Assembly: GCF_028356935.1 (NCBI RefSeq)
Contig: NZ_CP102798.1
Span: 3,720,001-3,784,000 of the forward strand
Direction: 5' to 3'
DNA from: Lysinibacillus sp. OF-1
Lineage (GTDB): Bacteria > Bacillota > Bacilli > Bacillales_A > Planococcaceae
DNA: 64,000 bases
Shown piece after piece: positions 45,148 to 53,891 of the stretch. Each line of letters starts with the position of its first letter. Within the stretch, counting starts at the first letter, position 1. The notes beneath the pieces were generated by a model. It had not been told where the DNA came from. It ran no database searches and was given only the letters and a program-made list of their open reading frames with translations. Both the position numbers and the translations under genes were made by a program.

Positions 45148-45294
45148 TTAATCTGTTTGTTCTTGCTTCTTTTTCAAATACTCTGCACGTATTTTCTCAA
45201 GTTGCTGCTTTTTATCGAATTTGGCAGGTTTGTGTTTTTCATGATACTTAGCCACAGCTGCCTTACCTTTGGTATCCAATTGATATTTCCCCAC
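45148..45294 (-). CDS. Small basic protein, 48 aa
   Basis: A short frame not obvious by length alone. The product begins MGKYQLDTKGKAAVAKY and ends with a charged helix (QLEKIRAEYLKKKQEQ); about a third of residues are lysine or arginine, with no cysteine or hydrophobic stretch. GTG 45294 has AGGTGA upstream, and a proper terminator follows at the right distance, so I think it is a real gene. Function is unknown. A long antisense frame with hydrophobic residues here is a shadow of it. Confidence 0.6.
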   Translation of the reverse strand: MGKYQLDTKGKAAVAKYHEKHKPAKFDKKQQLEKIRAEYLKKKQEQTD

Positions 45295-45501
45295 TTTGGT
45301 TCACCTACTTTTCCTGTCTTAAAGAAAATCTATTCAACAAATATAATATACCTTATTTTGCTGATGTATACATTTTTACTATATTGGTGTACTGCCTAAC
45401 CTTAAATTCAGTAAAAGCTTAGTAAATAATTCATAGCCAAATGTATTTAAAATATTTGTATCCGTACACATTTCAGATGATGTTACCTTTATTCTTATTT
45501 A

Positions 45502-45527
45502 TGTGACGTAAATCGTAAAATTTCCGT
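45502..45527 (+). repeat. Left terminal inverted repeat of a transposon-like element
   Basis: Begins TGTGACGTAAA and matches, in inverted orientation, 52355-52380 with only two differences. It starts TGT and so fits the TGT...ACA ends of Tn7/Tn552-type transposons. No target duplication is seen next to it. Confidence 0.65.
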
Positions 45528-45532
45528 TCAAT

Positions 45533-45674
45533 AAACGATATAGTTTCCGCGCATTAATACAAAAGAACTTTTCGGGAAAATCCCATTCCAAATTAATATA
45601 AAACACCCAGATAAATCATAAAAGTTCATAAAATAATGCTTCCGAAACTCCAAATTCGACTAGAATTTAAACTT
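45533..45674 (+). repeat. Dispersed repeat, copy 2 (element-end repeats)
   Basis: Contains AAACGATATAGTTTCC at 45533-45548 and AATCATAAAAGTTC near 45613, variants of AATCGTAAAATTTCC in the adjacent terminus. These spaced units resemble transposase-binding sites at transposon ends. A GCTTCC/GGAAGC inverted repeat closes it. Copy 1 is at 42282. Confidence 0.65.
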
Positions 45675-45803
45675 TTGGAAGCATTATGTTTGATATTTTT
45701 ATTTTAGGAAATCTTATGGTTTAATCCACTTTGTAACCTAAACTTATTACCACTTCTATCCAAACTCGTCTAATTCCTCCTTCCAAAAAAATACTTTTGT
45801 TAC

Positions 45804-45994
45804 CTAATTCCCTTTGGATTTTCCTATACTTGGATAAAAAACTTGGCTATGTAGTGTGGTAGCAGCAACTTCTATTTCAGCTACAATTTTAGCTATTCTT
45901 ATTTTTCTCAATTCAGATGAGTATGCTTTGTATCGCTTAACAATTTTTTCGCATAAATCTGGCGCATTCTTTCTAAGCATTTTTTTCGAAATAA
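45804..45994 (-). pseudogene. Fragment resembling a TnsD/TniQ C-terminus
   Basis: The frame (open to 46028) gives KIVKRYKAYSSELRKIRIAK, then AATTLHSQVFYPSIG. The pattern LHxxxxYPS is like the C-terminal end of TnsD/TniQ target-selection proteins; I am not certain. The 5' part is missing, cut by the IS30 fragment near 45,995. It lies about 130 bp inside the repeat-bearing left end, where the last gene of a Tn7-like element would end. Confidence 0.35.
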
Positions 45995-46702
45995 GCTGTT
46001 CAAGAAAAGTTGCGGGATACTTGGTCACCTGAACAAATTGTCGGCCGCTTGTATCAAGGACATCTGCGTTTTAAAACCATCTATCGCTGGATTTACGATG
46101 GTCTTTTAGAAGTGCCTATAACCGTTATCCGTCAAAAAGGTAAGTGTCAAAAGCCCCGCGAAACAAGGGGTAGATTTAACATTGATACACCAATTTCTAA
46201 ACACCCAAAAGAAGTACGTAAACGTGAAACCTTTGGACATTGTGAGTTAGATACAATTGTATCCGGACGTGGGAAAGCAAAAGGTTGTGTAGCAACATGT
46301 ATTGAGCGAATGACACGGTGGTATGTTGGCTTTTTGATACCAGATCGCTCAGCTCAATCAATGGAAAGAGCAGTACGTCTTCTTCATACTAAATTACCAA
46401 AAGGCACTATAAAAACAGCCACAACAGACAGAGGTAAAGAATTTAGCTGCTATAAAGTGTTAGAAAAAGACTTGAAAATTGATGTTTATTTTGCGGACGC
46501 ATATTCTTCTTGGCAACGCGGAAATAACGAAAATGGAAATGGATTACTTCGTGAATTCTTCCCTAAGCAAACAAATTTCGAAGAAGTATCACCAGAAGAA
46601 CTTACAGAATCATTAAACTATATCAACAATCGACCAAGAAAATGTCTTGGTTGGAAAACTGCAAACGAAGCTTTTAATGAGCAATTGTTGCACTTAATTT
46701 GA
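45995..46702 (+). pseudogene. IS30-family transposase, N-terminally truncated
   Basis: About 235 codons of the transposase remain. The catalytic triad is present: D in FGHCELDTIVSG, D in TATTDRGKEFS and E in NNENGNGLLREFFPK. The end RPRKCLGWKTANEAF is typical of IS30. The N-terminal HTH is missing: the reading frame enters at AVQEKLRDTWSPEQI after a stop at 45992. No IS30 inverted repeats were found. The copy cannot move by itself and is a remnant of a rearrangement. Confidence 0.88.
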
Positions 46703-46715
46703 CAAATCATCGTAT

Positions 46716-46750
46716 AAAAAAATAAAGCTGACTTTAATAAGCCAGCTTTA
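46716..46750. terminator. Terminator, convergent genes
   Basis: AAAGCTGACTT and AAGCCAGCTTT pair, with A- and T-rich flanks, between the IS30 remnant and the small membrane protein. Confidence 0.7.
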
Positions 46751-46828
46751 CCCACCATTTACTGTTTATTACCTCATGATTACAAAAATGTGCATAAGTA
46801 ATATACTATGATTTTCTATTATTTATTC

Positions 46829-47083
46829 TTACAATTTGAACTCCAAATACAATTGAATTGTAATAAAAGTAATTAATACTATCACAATCCACAGGTTGTT
46901 AAGCCACTTTGAACCTGTTTTATTATTTATTTTTTTATAATGGATTAAATAAAGCTCAAACATCCAAAAAATCCAAATAAAAATATAAATGATATAAAAG
47001 TTTTGTTTTGTAGTAAATATTACTGTAAACATCATTAAAAATATACAATACAAAAATACTCTCATTGAAAGAAATTTTATCAT
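46829..47083 (-). CDS. Small membrane protein, candidate immunity protein for the WapA-type toxin
   Basis: The 84-aa protein has three membrane segments (about residues 6-24, 29-47 and 62-81) and a basic loop, with no known family. It is the next gene after the toxin, on the same strand with a 70-bp gap, the usual place for an immunity gene. Because the toxin's C-terminal domain is itself hydrophobic, a membrane immunity protein would fit. The ribosome site is weak, so translation start is unsure. The role is inferred only from position and topology. Confidence 0.55.
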   Translation of the reverse strand: MIKFLSMRVFLYCIFLMMFTVIFTTKQNFYIIYIFIWIFWMFELYLIHYKKINNKTGSKWLNNLWIVIVLITFITIQLYLEFKL

Positions 47084-47153
47084 TAAAAATTGAATTATAG
47101 GTTAGAGAACGCCTATATTTCCCCTTCTTTTTACTGTAGTAATCTTATCTATT

Positions 47154-50100
47154 CTACCAACCATTGAAATAACCATTTTTACGTTTTGCATCTCTTCGAT
47201 CGAGATAATCAAATAGAATTTCACCTGGGCTACCTATATTAACCAAGAAATCGGTAAACACAACTAAACCTGAAATTATACCACTTATCACTAAATTAGA
47301 CACACCTCTTCTTTGAAGGGATTTTCTAATACTTTTAGCGAATATATGTTTCTTAGCTTGGGCAAGTTGTTTGACGCTTTTCAAAAAGAGTTTACCACTG
47401 ACTAAGCCACCCAAACCAGATACAGCAACCATTAAAGCCATATTTATTAACGTCGATAATATTTTCTTAGAATTCCAAAGAGCGTTTTTCCAAGATTCCC
47501 CATCAGGATCCACATTCATCACTGGATTATTATTCGCATAATTATAGCCATTTAATGATAAAGGATTCATTGTATTTCCACGTAAAGGATCTAACGATAA
47601 AAACACACCTGTATCTGGATTATAATAACGCGCCATCAAATAGTATAGTTTAGTATCTTCATCATATCGATATCCTGCATAACGATATGGGTTAATAGTT
47701 GCCATATTACCTTTTTGGCTCATAATATTTCCCCATGCATCATACGTGTATTCTGCAACAATGTCACCCTTTTTATCTGTTAAGGCTAATACATCTCCTC
47801 GATAATTCGTTAAGTAGTAATAAGTTAAGCCCAAATATGTCATTGTTAAAGGGGAACCATTATCGTTATAGGTATAGGATTTGGTAATAACTCCACTTGC
47901 ATCTTCTTCAAACAAGACTTGATTTGTCAGACCATTATAACGATAATACGTTTCACCATTACTATCTTTACTATATACACGACGTCCGTTTTCATCATAA
48001 CGATAAGATGCAACTGTTGCACCTGTTGGAGACTTGATTTCTGTTAATTGATCAAAGGCATTCCAAACATATTGGAATACACCATCGTTTTCTACATTTC
48101 CGTTGGCACTTACATTATAAGTCTTATCACCAGCAGTCTTCATTTGATTCGCATTATTATAACTATAGCTGGTTGTAGTTGAACTACCGTTTTGCAAAAT
48201 AGTTTTAGAAGTACGGTTTCCTACTGAATCGTATGTGTATGATATGGATAAACCATTACTGTATTGTTCTTTGATTAGCTGATTTAAAGGGTCATAAGTG
48301 TAAGTGACTGTTCCATCATTATTCGTCACTTTAGTAATTTGCTGATTTTTATCATATTCATATGAATTTGTACGCCAAATTGCTTCACTATTTGTTTTCA
48401 AAGTTTCAGTTTGTAACTGATTCGCCTTATACTTATTTAAAATAACTGCACCATTTACAAAAGTTGTGCTCTCCAATAAGTTGTTTTTGTTCCATATGAA
48501 GCTTGCTGATAATTGCCCATCGAGTGTGACATTGGTTGTTTGACCATTTTCATCTGATGCATACTCAATTGTATTTTGGCCAAATTGAATTCTTGCTAAA
48601 TCTTTTTCATTTTTGTAAGTATACATAATCGAGCGATTTACAGGTGCGTTAATGTCTACTCTTTGTAATAGTTCATTTTCTGATTGTGTGTACGTAACTT
48701 TTTGATTATTTAGAGTATGATTTGTCACAGTAGTGGATAAACCATCTACTTGTGTTGAAAACTGATTAACCCCATTTACTTTCACAGTCTGTGTATTAGT
48801 ATCACTTGAAGTTGTATAGGCGATTTTTTCACCTGATGCTTTGATAATCTCATTTAATGCTCCGTCAGCATTATAATTATAAGATGTTACTTTTCCCTCG
48901 GCGTTTGTTTCTTTTTCTATGGCATTTTGTGCATTATAGCTGAGAGACATTTGTTTTTTACCATCAGCATTTATCACAGATGTTAAATTACTGTTGGCAT
49001 CATACGTATAAGTCGTTATTTTCTTTGCAGCATCTTCTACTTCTACTAATTCATTTTTAAGATTGTAGCGATACCTAGTTTTCCCCTTTTTTCCGTCTTC
49101 ATAAGAAAGGATATTTCCATTAAAATCAGTTATAGTTTCAGTTGTGATACCTAATTCAATATCTTGATAGATTGTTAGTTTTTGATTATTCTCATAGCTT
49201 GTACTATACGTTTCGATTTTCCCATCCGGATATTTTACTTGTGTCAAATCCCCCTGGCCATTATACGTATAGGATGTTGTGTCTCCCTTAGGTGTTGTGG
49301 AGGTTTTTAGATTACCATTCTCATAAGTGTTGGTAGTTGTTTGCTGATTGGCATCTGTCTGAGTTAAAAGATTACTATACTCATTATACGTATAGGATTC
49401 TATCCCACCTTTTGAATCATTAGTGCTTAATAAATTTCCCTTTGTATCATACTTTAAATTTTTAGTGTAAGTAGAACCATCTGAATAGACAATCTTTTGT
49501 GAAAGAACATTATAACTATTCTCATCTAGTGTATAGGTTGTTGTATCACCTGAAGGATCAAATATTTTCGTTACGCTAAAGTTGTTATTTAAACCATAGC
49601 GTGTAACTATACCTTCGGGGCTAGTAACAGTTACTATATTGTTTGTTCGATCTAAAGAGTAATTGGTCATAGAATCTACTTGACCGTCTAATGAAGGTTC
49701 TGTTACAGATACTAAATCTAATTCACTATTATATCCATAAAGCATTATTTTCTGTTTACTATCAATGATTTTCGTTAACTGTCCATTAGTCGTGTAATAG
49801 AATGAAGTAGGTGTTGATGTAGTGTCATCTTTCTTAACCAGTACTCGTGTTAAATAACCATCAGTATACGTATACGTTATATCCTGTTTATTGTATTTTG
49901 CATTTGTAATAAGCCCATCAGTATAAGTTAACAGTAATTTTGTCCCTAGATTAGTACTGATAGAAGTAAGCTGATTTGATGTATCATAATTATAAGTGAT
50001 TGTATTGCTATTTAAATCTTTTTGCTCTGTAATGTATGCTACTTCAATATCTGTATCACTAGTGCTTTCTCTAACTTTAAATGTTGTTGTGATACCAGTT

Positions 50101-51944
50101 TTGCTAGTCAGTCTAAAAGTGTACTTATCCACCATATCTAAACTATCATAATTACCTGCTGGTGCAATATACTTATCTCCATCCCATGAGTAAACATGGA
50201 CCGTACCATCTGCATCTTTATATTCGACATTAAAATATTTATTATTATAAAATAATTTCTCTGAACCTGTAAAACTCCAACCATAGCCAAATGAAGATTT
50301 TTCAAAATCCTTACTATTATAAGTTCTAGTAAAATCTAAACCAAATCCTCCATAGTTGAATAAGCTAAAATCTGTGTATTGAACAACATTATTATTGGTG
50401 CCTAAATTTACATAGTTCGTTCCATTTGAAATATCATGTGTGGCATAATCCCAATAATCTTCTAAACCTAAACGGTTAGGTGTTTTATAAGTAACGACAA
50501 GTTTTGGTTTATACGCGAGTGGGTTGGTTGTGCTTTCACTACTGATGAATTTTTTGTAAATCATGGTACTTTCTGAAGTGCTTTTTAATAATAAACCAAG
50601 ATTTGATTCTGGATTATATAGCCATCCGCTCACCATACTCGTTGGAATAGACCATCGTTTAATACCTTCTTCTACATTACTCGGTACTGAAGAGACTCCT
50701 GCAACAGTTGAAAGAGGCGTGGTATTATAATCTCCCCCTATTGTTGTCCAGCCTCCTGCTGTTGAATAGTTATTCCATGTTGCTGTGTTTTCATCCCATG
50801 AACGTTTCATCGCATGCATACTTAAATTAATAGGAGTTGGATCATTGGTTGAAGATAGATAGAGACTTACATCCGCAGACATAATAACGCTTTTTTCAGG
50901 AATAGGCGTTACATCAAACTTCAATAAGCTTCTTACAATATTTCCGTCTGTGGCTGTACCTGTAGCTAATTCTGTGTCATTTCCTCCGGTTTGCGTTGGA
51001 AACTTTTTACGAATTGTTGTATCCACCATTTTTGAGTTTCCTTGGATACGTACAATTGTTGGATCAATGACAATAGGGTATTGTCTTTTAGTATCCTGTA
51101 GCCAAGCTGCATCAGGAGTTAAATCAATCCATAAAGTATTGTTTTCTTCTCGTGTTTTTAACGTGATATTATAAGATTTTGCTTCTTCAGGTATAGAATT
51201 TGTACCGTCAATAGATTGAAAGCCTACAGGTTTATAAGCATCATACATAAACGGTGCTTCTATAACATAAACCAACTCACCTGATTTGGCGTCTTTTAAA
51301 TGGATTTGATTATTAATTTGTTCATATGTCAAACTTTCAAGGGATAGCTGATATGAGAAGGTTTTTGGTAACCCTTTTTTGGGCTTTTTGTTAATTATAA
51401 TATCTTCTTTTACAAAGTTTTCTCCAACAGAATATGTAGTCGAAATATTATCAAAAACATTTTGGTACTCAATTTGATTATCTGTAGCAACCCCGATAAC
51501 CTCTTTAGCAGGAATTATTTCACCTTTTTGTTCCATTTCTTTTAATCCAATATTAAGGTTGTATTGGTTATCGGCTACTTGTACGTTGTTCGTTTCCTCT
51601 TCAAGTTTTTCATCAAATGTCACAGCAAAGTTATTGGCTTTATTTTCAAATTGCCCTTTGCCATTATTTTTCTTTTTTTGTAGATCGTTATCAATATCTT
51701 TCCAGTTACCTTTATTATCTTTAAAATGAATAGGTGCTTCATATATTTCAGTTGTATAAGTACCATCAGAATTGTTAAACGTTTTAGAAGTTTGCGTACG
51801 TTCTCCTACTACTTCAGTTTTTTCATTTCCTTTCGTATTTGTTTTGGGAGATTCTTTGGCAGCCACACTTGCAAAATTCCCAATAGGAATAAAGGCAATG
51901 AACATTGCCAAAACAATCAATTGAATGAAAATTTTCTTTAGCAA
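47154..51944 (-). CDS. WapA/RHS-repeat polymorphic toxin
   Basis: The 1596-aa secreted protein has a signal peptide (residues 1-29), a DNRLRE-type region at about 300-490 (DTTIRKKFPTQTGGNDTELA, LLKFDV), YD/RHS repeats at about 560-1440 (many YTYDxxGN units) and an RHS core end (YYNPDTGVFLSLDPLRG, NGYNYANNNPVMNVDPDG). After DPDG follows a distinct 114-aa C-terminal toxin module with two hydrophobic stretches (ILSTLINMALMVAVSGLGGL; NLVISGIISGLVVFTDFLV) and a basic tail. TTG 51944 has AGGAGG upstream. It mediates contact-dependent killing in related WapA systems. Confidence 0.9.
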   Translation of the reverse strand: MLKKIFIQLIVLAMFIAFIPIGNFASVAAKESPKTNTKGNEKTEVVGERTQTSKTFNNSDGTYTTEIYEAPIHFKDNKGNWKDIDNDLQKKKNNGKGQFENKANNFAVTFDEKLEEETNNVQVADNQYNLNIGLKEMEQKGEIIPAKEVIGVATDNQIEYQNVFDNISTTYSVGENFVKEDIIINKKPKKGLPKTFSYQLSLESLTYEQINNQIHLKDAKSGELVYVIEAPFMYDAYKPVGFQSIDGTNSIPEEAKSYNITLKTREENNTLWIDLTPDAAWLQDTKRQYPIVIDPTIVRIQGNSKMVDTTIRKKFPTQTGGNDTELATGTATDGNIVRSLLKFDVTPIPEKSVIMSADVSLYLSSTNDPTPINLSMHAMKRSWDENTATWNNYSTAGGWTTIGGDYNTTPLSTVAGVSSVPSNVEEGIKRWSIPTSMVSGWLYNPESNLGLLLKSTSESTMIYKKFISSESTTNPLAYKPKLVVTYKTPNRLGLEDYWDYATHDISNGTNYVNLGTNNNVVQYTDFSLFNYGGFGLDFTRTYNSKDFEKSSFGYGWSFTGSEKLFYNNKYFNVEYKDADGTVHVYSWDGDKYIAPAGNYDSLDMVDKYTFRLTSKTGITTTFKVRESTSDTDIEVAYITEQKDLNSNTITYNYDTSNQLTSISTNLGTKLLLTYTDGLITNAKYNKQDITYTYTDGYLTRVLVKKDDTTSTPTSFYYTTNGQLTKIIDSKQKIMLYGYNSELDLVSVTEPSLDGQVDSMTNYSLDRTNNIVTVTSPEGIVTRYGLNNNFSVTKIFDPSGDTTTYTLDENSYNVLSQKIVYSDGSTYTKNLKYDTKGNLLSTNDSKGGIESYTYNEYSNLLTQTDANQQTTTNTYENGNLKTSTTPKGDTTSYTYNGQGDLTQVKYPDGKIETYSTSYENNQKLTIYQDIELGITTETITDFNGNILSYEDGKKGKTRYRYNLKNELVEVEDAAKKITTYTYDANSNLTSVINADGKKQMSLSYNAQNAIEKETNAEGKVTSYNYNADGALNEIIKASGEKIAYTTSSDTNTQTVKVNGVNQFSTQVDGLSTTVTNHTLNNQKVTYTQSENELLQRVDINAPVNRSIMYTYKNEKDLARIQFGQNTIEYASDENGQTTNVTLDGQLSASFIWNKNNLLESTTFVNGAVILNKYKANQLQTETLKTNSEAIWRTNSYEYDKNQQITKVTNNDGTVTYTYDPLNQLIKEQYSNGLSISYTYDSVGNRTSKTILQNGSSTTTSYSYNNANQMKTAGDKTYNVSANGNVENDGVFQYVWNAFDQLTEIKSPTGATVASYRYDENGRRVYSKDSNGETYYRYNGLTNQVLFEEDASGVITKSYTYNDNGSPLTMTYLGLTYYYLTNYRGDVLALTDKKGDIVAEYTYDAWGNIMSQKGNMATINPYRYAGYRYDEDTKLYYLMARYYNPDTGVFLSLDPLRGNTMNPLSLNGYNYANNNPVMNVDPDGESWKNALWNSKKILSTLINMALMVAVSGLGGLVSGKLFLKSVKQLAQAKKHIFAKSIRKSLQRRGVSNLVISGIISGLVVFTDFLVNIGSPGEILFDYLDRRDAKRKNGYFNGW

Positions 51945-52170
51945 TTAGTTTCCTCCTAATAATTGTGATTTTTGAAACATTATCTATTATAGACAGACAA
52001 TCACTATTAAGATGGTGCTAAACTATCTATTTTTGATAGTATATTATGGATATAAATAGTCATAAAAACCTATCATCAATAACAAGAAAATAACTAAATC
52101 TTAAAACCTTTTTGGTAAATAAACAACAGAATACGATAATTGCAATATCGGCACTATTTTCACTTCAAAA

Positions 52171-52200
52171 TAAAAATCCTGCAGTATATTACAGGATCTT
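52171..52200 (-). terminator. Stem-loop
   Basis: AATCCTG pairs with CAGGATC-type complement over a 9-nt loop, with T-run on the minus strand. Confidence 0.5.
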
Positions 52201-52281
52201 AACTCAATCTTCTTAGTTCCTTATCTTCTCTACAAGCACCTGGTCCCCTAATGAAAAAACACTTTCCTTTATCGAGGAGAG

Positions 52282-52372
52282 CGCCCGATTGCGGTATAGT
52301 TTTCAAAATCAAGCATAAAACTTCCAAAAATAAAATAAAGCATAAAGTTTCCAAACGGAAATTTTATGCTTT
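52282..52372. repeat. Right-end repeats of the transposon-like element
   Basis: Short units related to those at the left end: GCGGTATAGTTTTC near 52284, AAGCATAAAACTTCC near 52310, AAAGCATAAAGTTTCC at 52337-52352 and, inverted, GGAAATTTTATGCTTT at 52357-52372. The last two form a hairpin with a 4-nt loop. Confidence 0.65.
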
Positions 52373-52380
52373 ACGTCACA
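52355..52380 (-). repeat. Right terminal inverted repeat of the transposon-like element
   Basis: Ends in TTTACGTCACA, the inverse of the left terminus at 45502, with 24 of 26 bases identical. The two define a segment of about 6.9 kb that carries the WapA-type toxin. The bases outside differ (ATTTA left, GATAC right). Confidence 0.65.
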
Positions 52381-52413
52381 GATACTCATTGAAATCATTT
52401 GATTTCTACAAAA

Positions 52414-52506
52414 TGGAGACGGCGGGAGTCGAACCTACCGTCTAAAAATATTATTATATCAAGGCTTGCGGGGGCATAGATTATTTTTGACTACGTTTTT
52501 GACTAC
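52414..52506. repeat. Attachment-site-like direct repeat, copy A
   Basis: TGGAGACGGCGGGAGTCGAA is the reverse complement of a tRNA/tmRNA T-loop and acceptor 3' end (GTTCGACTCCCGCCGTCTCCA on the minus strand, lacking the rest). Two arm-type motifs follow, each TTTTTGACTACG or similar. The block recurs at 61771. It looks like an attR of an element inserted at the ssrA 3' end. Confidence 0.7.
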
Positions 52507-52724
52507 GAGTTATAAAAAAATTGTGAGGTCTATTAGTCTTGTATATTCTTCTGTAAGTTTAATTTTTATTTGACTTACTTCAAGAATCTCCAATTCTACC
52601 ACCCTAATCACATTTTTTATTTTTTACCATAATAATTTTCCTTTTTTAAATAACATTTTCTAGTAATCCCTTATTATTAATTGGTATTATTATCTTTATA
52701 ATGCTACTAGTAAGGGGATAAAGT

Positions 52725-53777
52725 ATGATTGAACAGGCTAGAAATTTCATATTAAAAGAAGTTGATAACCCAGCTTTAAACCATCCAGATCTAAATCAGA
52801 AGATAAAAAATAAAGTACAAAACTCAAAAAACATTGTTAATAAAATGAAAAAAACAGGTGATCTCTATAAATACTTAGAAAGATTCCACAATACTCCCTC
52901 ACCTGGTGAAGATGAAGTTTATGATACAATGAAGAAATTAGGCCTAAATACTTACGAGGATATTCTCCCAGTGTTTTGTCAAAAATTTAACCACGATTTT
53001 GATAATACGACCGTACTTAATGATTTTATTATAGGAAAAATATTTTCTTCATGGGATATTGCTATTTTTGCAAAAACGTACAATGTACAATCTGGAATTT
53101 ATTTAATCCCAGGTTACCCTAATTATCAAGCAATTTTTATAAAAGCAACATTAGATGGTGGCAAATATCCTAATAGTTGGTTAATACCTGAGGTAGAGTT
53201 AAAATACTATCTTTATAGTTTAAAAGAAAAATTTGACCCTAACTATAAAGTAAACCAAGCAATTTTGAATTCAAATAAAACAAAAACGCCAATTTATGTA
53301 TTTATTAAAAATAAGCTGGAGTTAACTTTAACAGGTATTTTTCAATGTATTGAAATGGTTAGTGAGAGTGATGGATCTAAGTGGTTTCGGTTAAAAAAAG
53401 TAAATATTTACGAAACAACTAACCCTATGACTGACGAGGAATACCATAAAGAGATTTATAAGAACATTAAAGAAGCTCAAAAATTAACTTCAAATGAACG
53501 TAAAGAACTATTAAAACTTGTAAATAAAAAGCCTGAAACAGTGCAAATAATTACTACTGGATTTAAACGTGATCCAAATGTTGTGGCCGAGGTTTTAGAA
53601 CAAGCTAATGGTATTTGTAATTATTGTAAAAATGAAGCACCTTTTCTTCGAGTAACTGATGGAACACCTTATCTTGAAGTGCACCATGTTATACCACTTG
53701 CTAAAGGTGGAGATGATACAGTAGAGAATGCGGTAGCCCTTTGTCCAAACTGCCATAGGAAAGCTCACTTTGGATAG
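52725..53777 (+). CDS. HNH endonuclease with unknown N-terminal domain
   Basis: The 350-aa protein ends with an HNH nuclease: zinc ligands in GICNYC near residue 296 and LCPNCHRKAH near 340, and the catalytic EVHHVIPLAKGG between them, with N in VENAVALC. The first 230 aa match no family I know; they are the likely recognition part (IYLIPGYPNYQAIFIKATL; ELTLTGIFQCIEMV), as in McrA-like modification-dependent enzymes. It has AAGGGG upstream of ATG. It is the first gene of the island. Confidence 0.8.
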   Translation: MIEQARNFILKEVDNPALNHPDLNQKIKNKVQNSKNIVNKMKKTGDLYKYLERFHNTPSPGEDEVYDTMKKLGLNTYEDILPVFCQKFNHDFDNTTVLNDFIIGKIFSSWDIAIFAKTYNVQSGIYLIPGYPNYQAIFIKATLDGGKYPNSWLIPEVELKYYLYSLKEKFDPNYKVNQAILNSNKTKTPIYVFIKNKLELTLTGIFQCIEMVSESDGSKWFRLKKVNIYETTNPMTDEEYHKEIYKNIKEAQKLTSNERKELLKLVNKKPETVQIITTGFKRDPNVVAEVLEQANGICNYCKNEAPFLRVTDGTPYLEVHHVIPLAKGGDDTVENAVALCPNCHRKAHFG

Positions 53778-53806
53778 GGATAAATAAGTATTATAAAGCT
53801 ATACAA

Positions 53807-53831
53807 TAGAGCCCTTTTAGAGGGCTCCTCA
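53807..53831. terminator. Terminator, convergent genes
   Basis: GAGCCC and GGGCTC pair around a TTTTAGA loop between the HNH gene and the convergent nuclease-like gene. Confidence 0.65.
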
Positions 53832-53837
53832 ATTAAA

Positions 53838-53891
53838 AACCGCACTTACTTATGATACGGTTCTCCGTTATGTGAGTAAGTGCGGTTTTCT
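53838..53891. repeat. 55-bp interspersed repeat, copy 1
   Basis: AACCGCACTTAC pairs with GTAAGTGCGGTT across TTATGATACGG. The block includes the last codons and stop of the adjacent 557-aa gene. Related copies are at 55594 and 59007. Confidence 0.6.

Larger units (their letters stand above)
45295..45803. other. Element-end region
   Basis: The gap contains the TGTGACG terminus and the copy-2 repeats described separately, but no gene. Confidence 0.5.
51945..52724. other. Intergenic region with element ends and attachment-like repeat
   Basis: The 780 bp hold a stem-loop at 52171-52200, a terminator-like hairpin near 52258-52280, the right-end repeats (52282-52380) and att-like copy A (52414-52506). 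A frame at 52251-52445 crosses all these and is not a gene. Confidence 0.55.

Noticed and set aside
45130..45399. Hydrophobic plus-strand reading frame of 89 aa
   Set aside because: It is antisense to the 48-aa gene and crosses its terminator; it has no ribosome site.
52251..52445. Plus-strand reading frame of 64 aa
   Set aside because: It runs through a terminator hairpin, the element-end repeats and the att-like core, so it is not coding.
52414..52506. A tRNA or tmRNA gene
   Set aside because: Only the T-loop and acceptor 3' part are present; the 5' half and the T-stem partner are missing. It is an attachment-site remnant.
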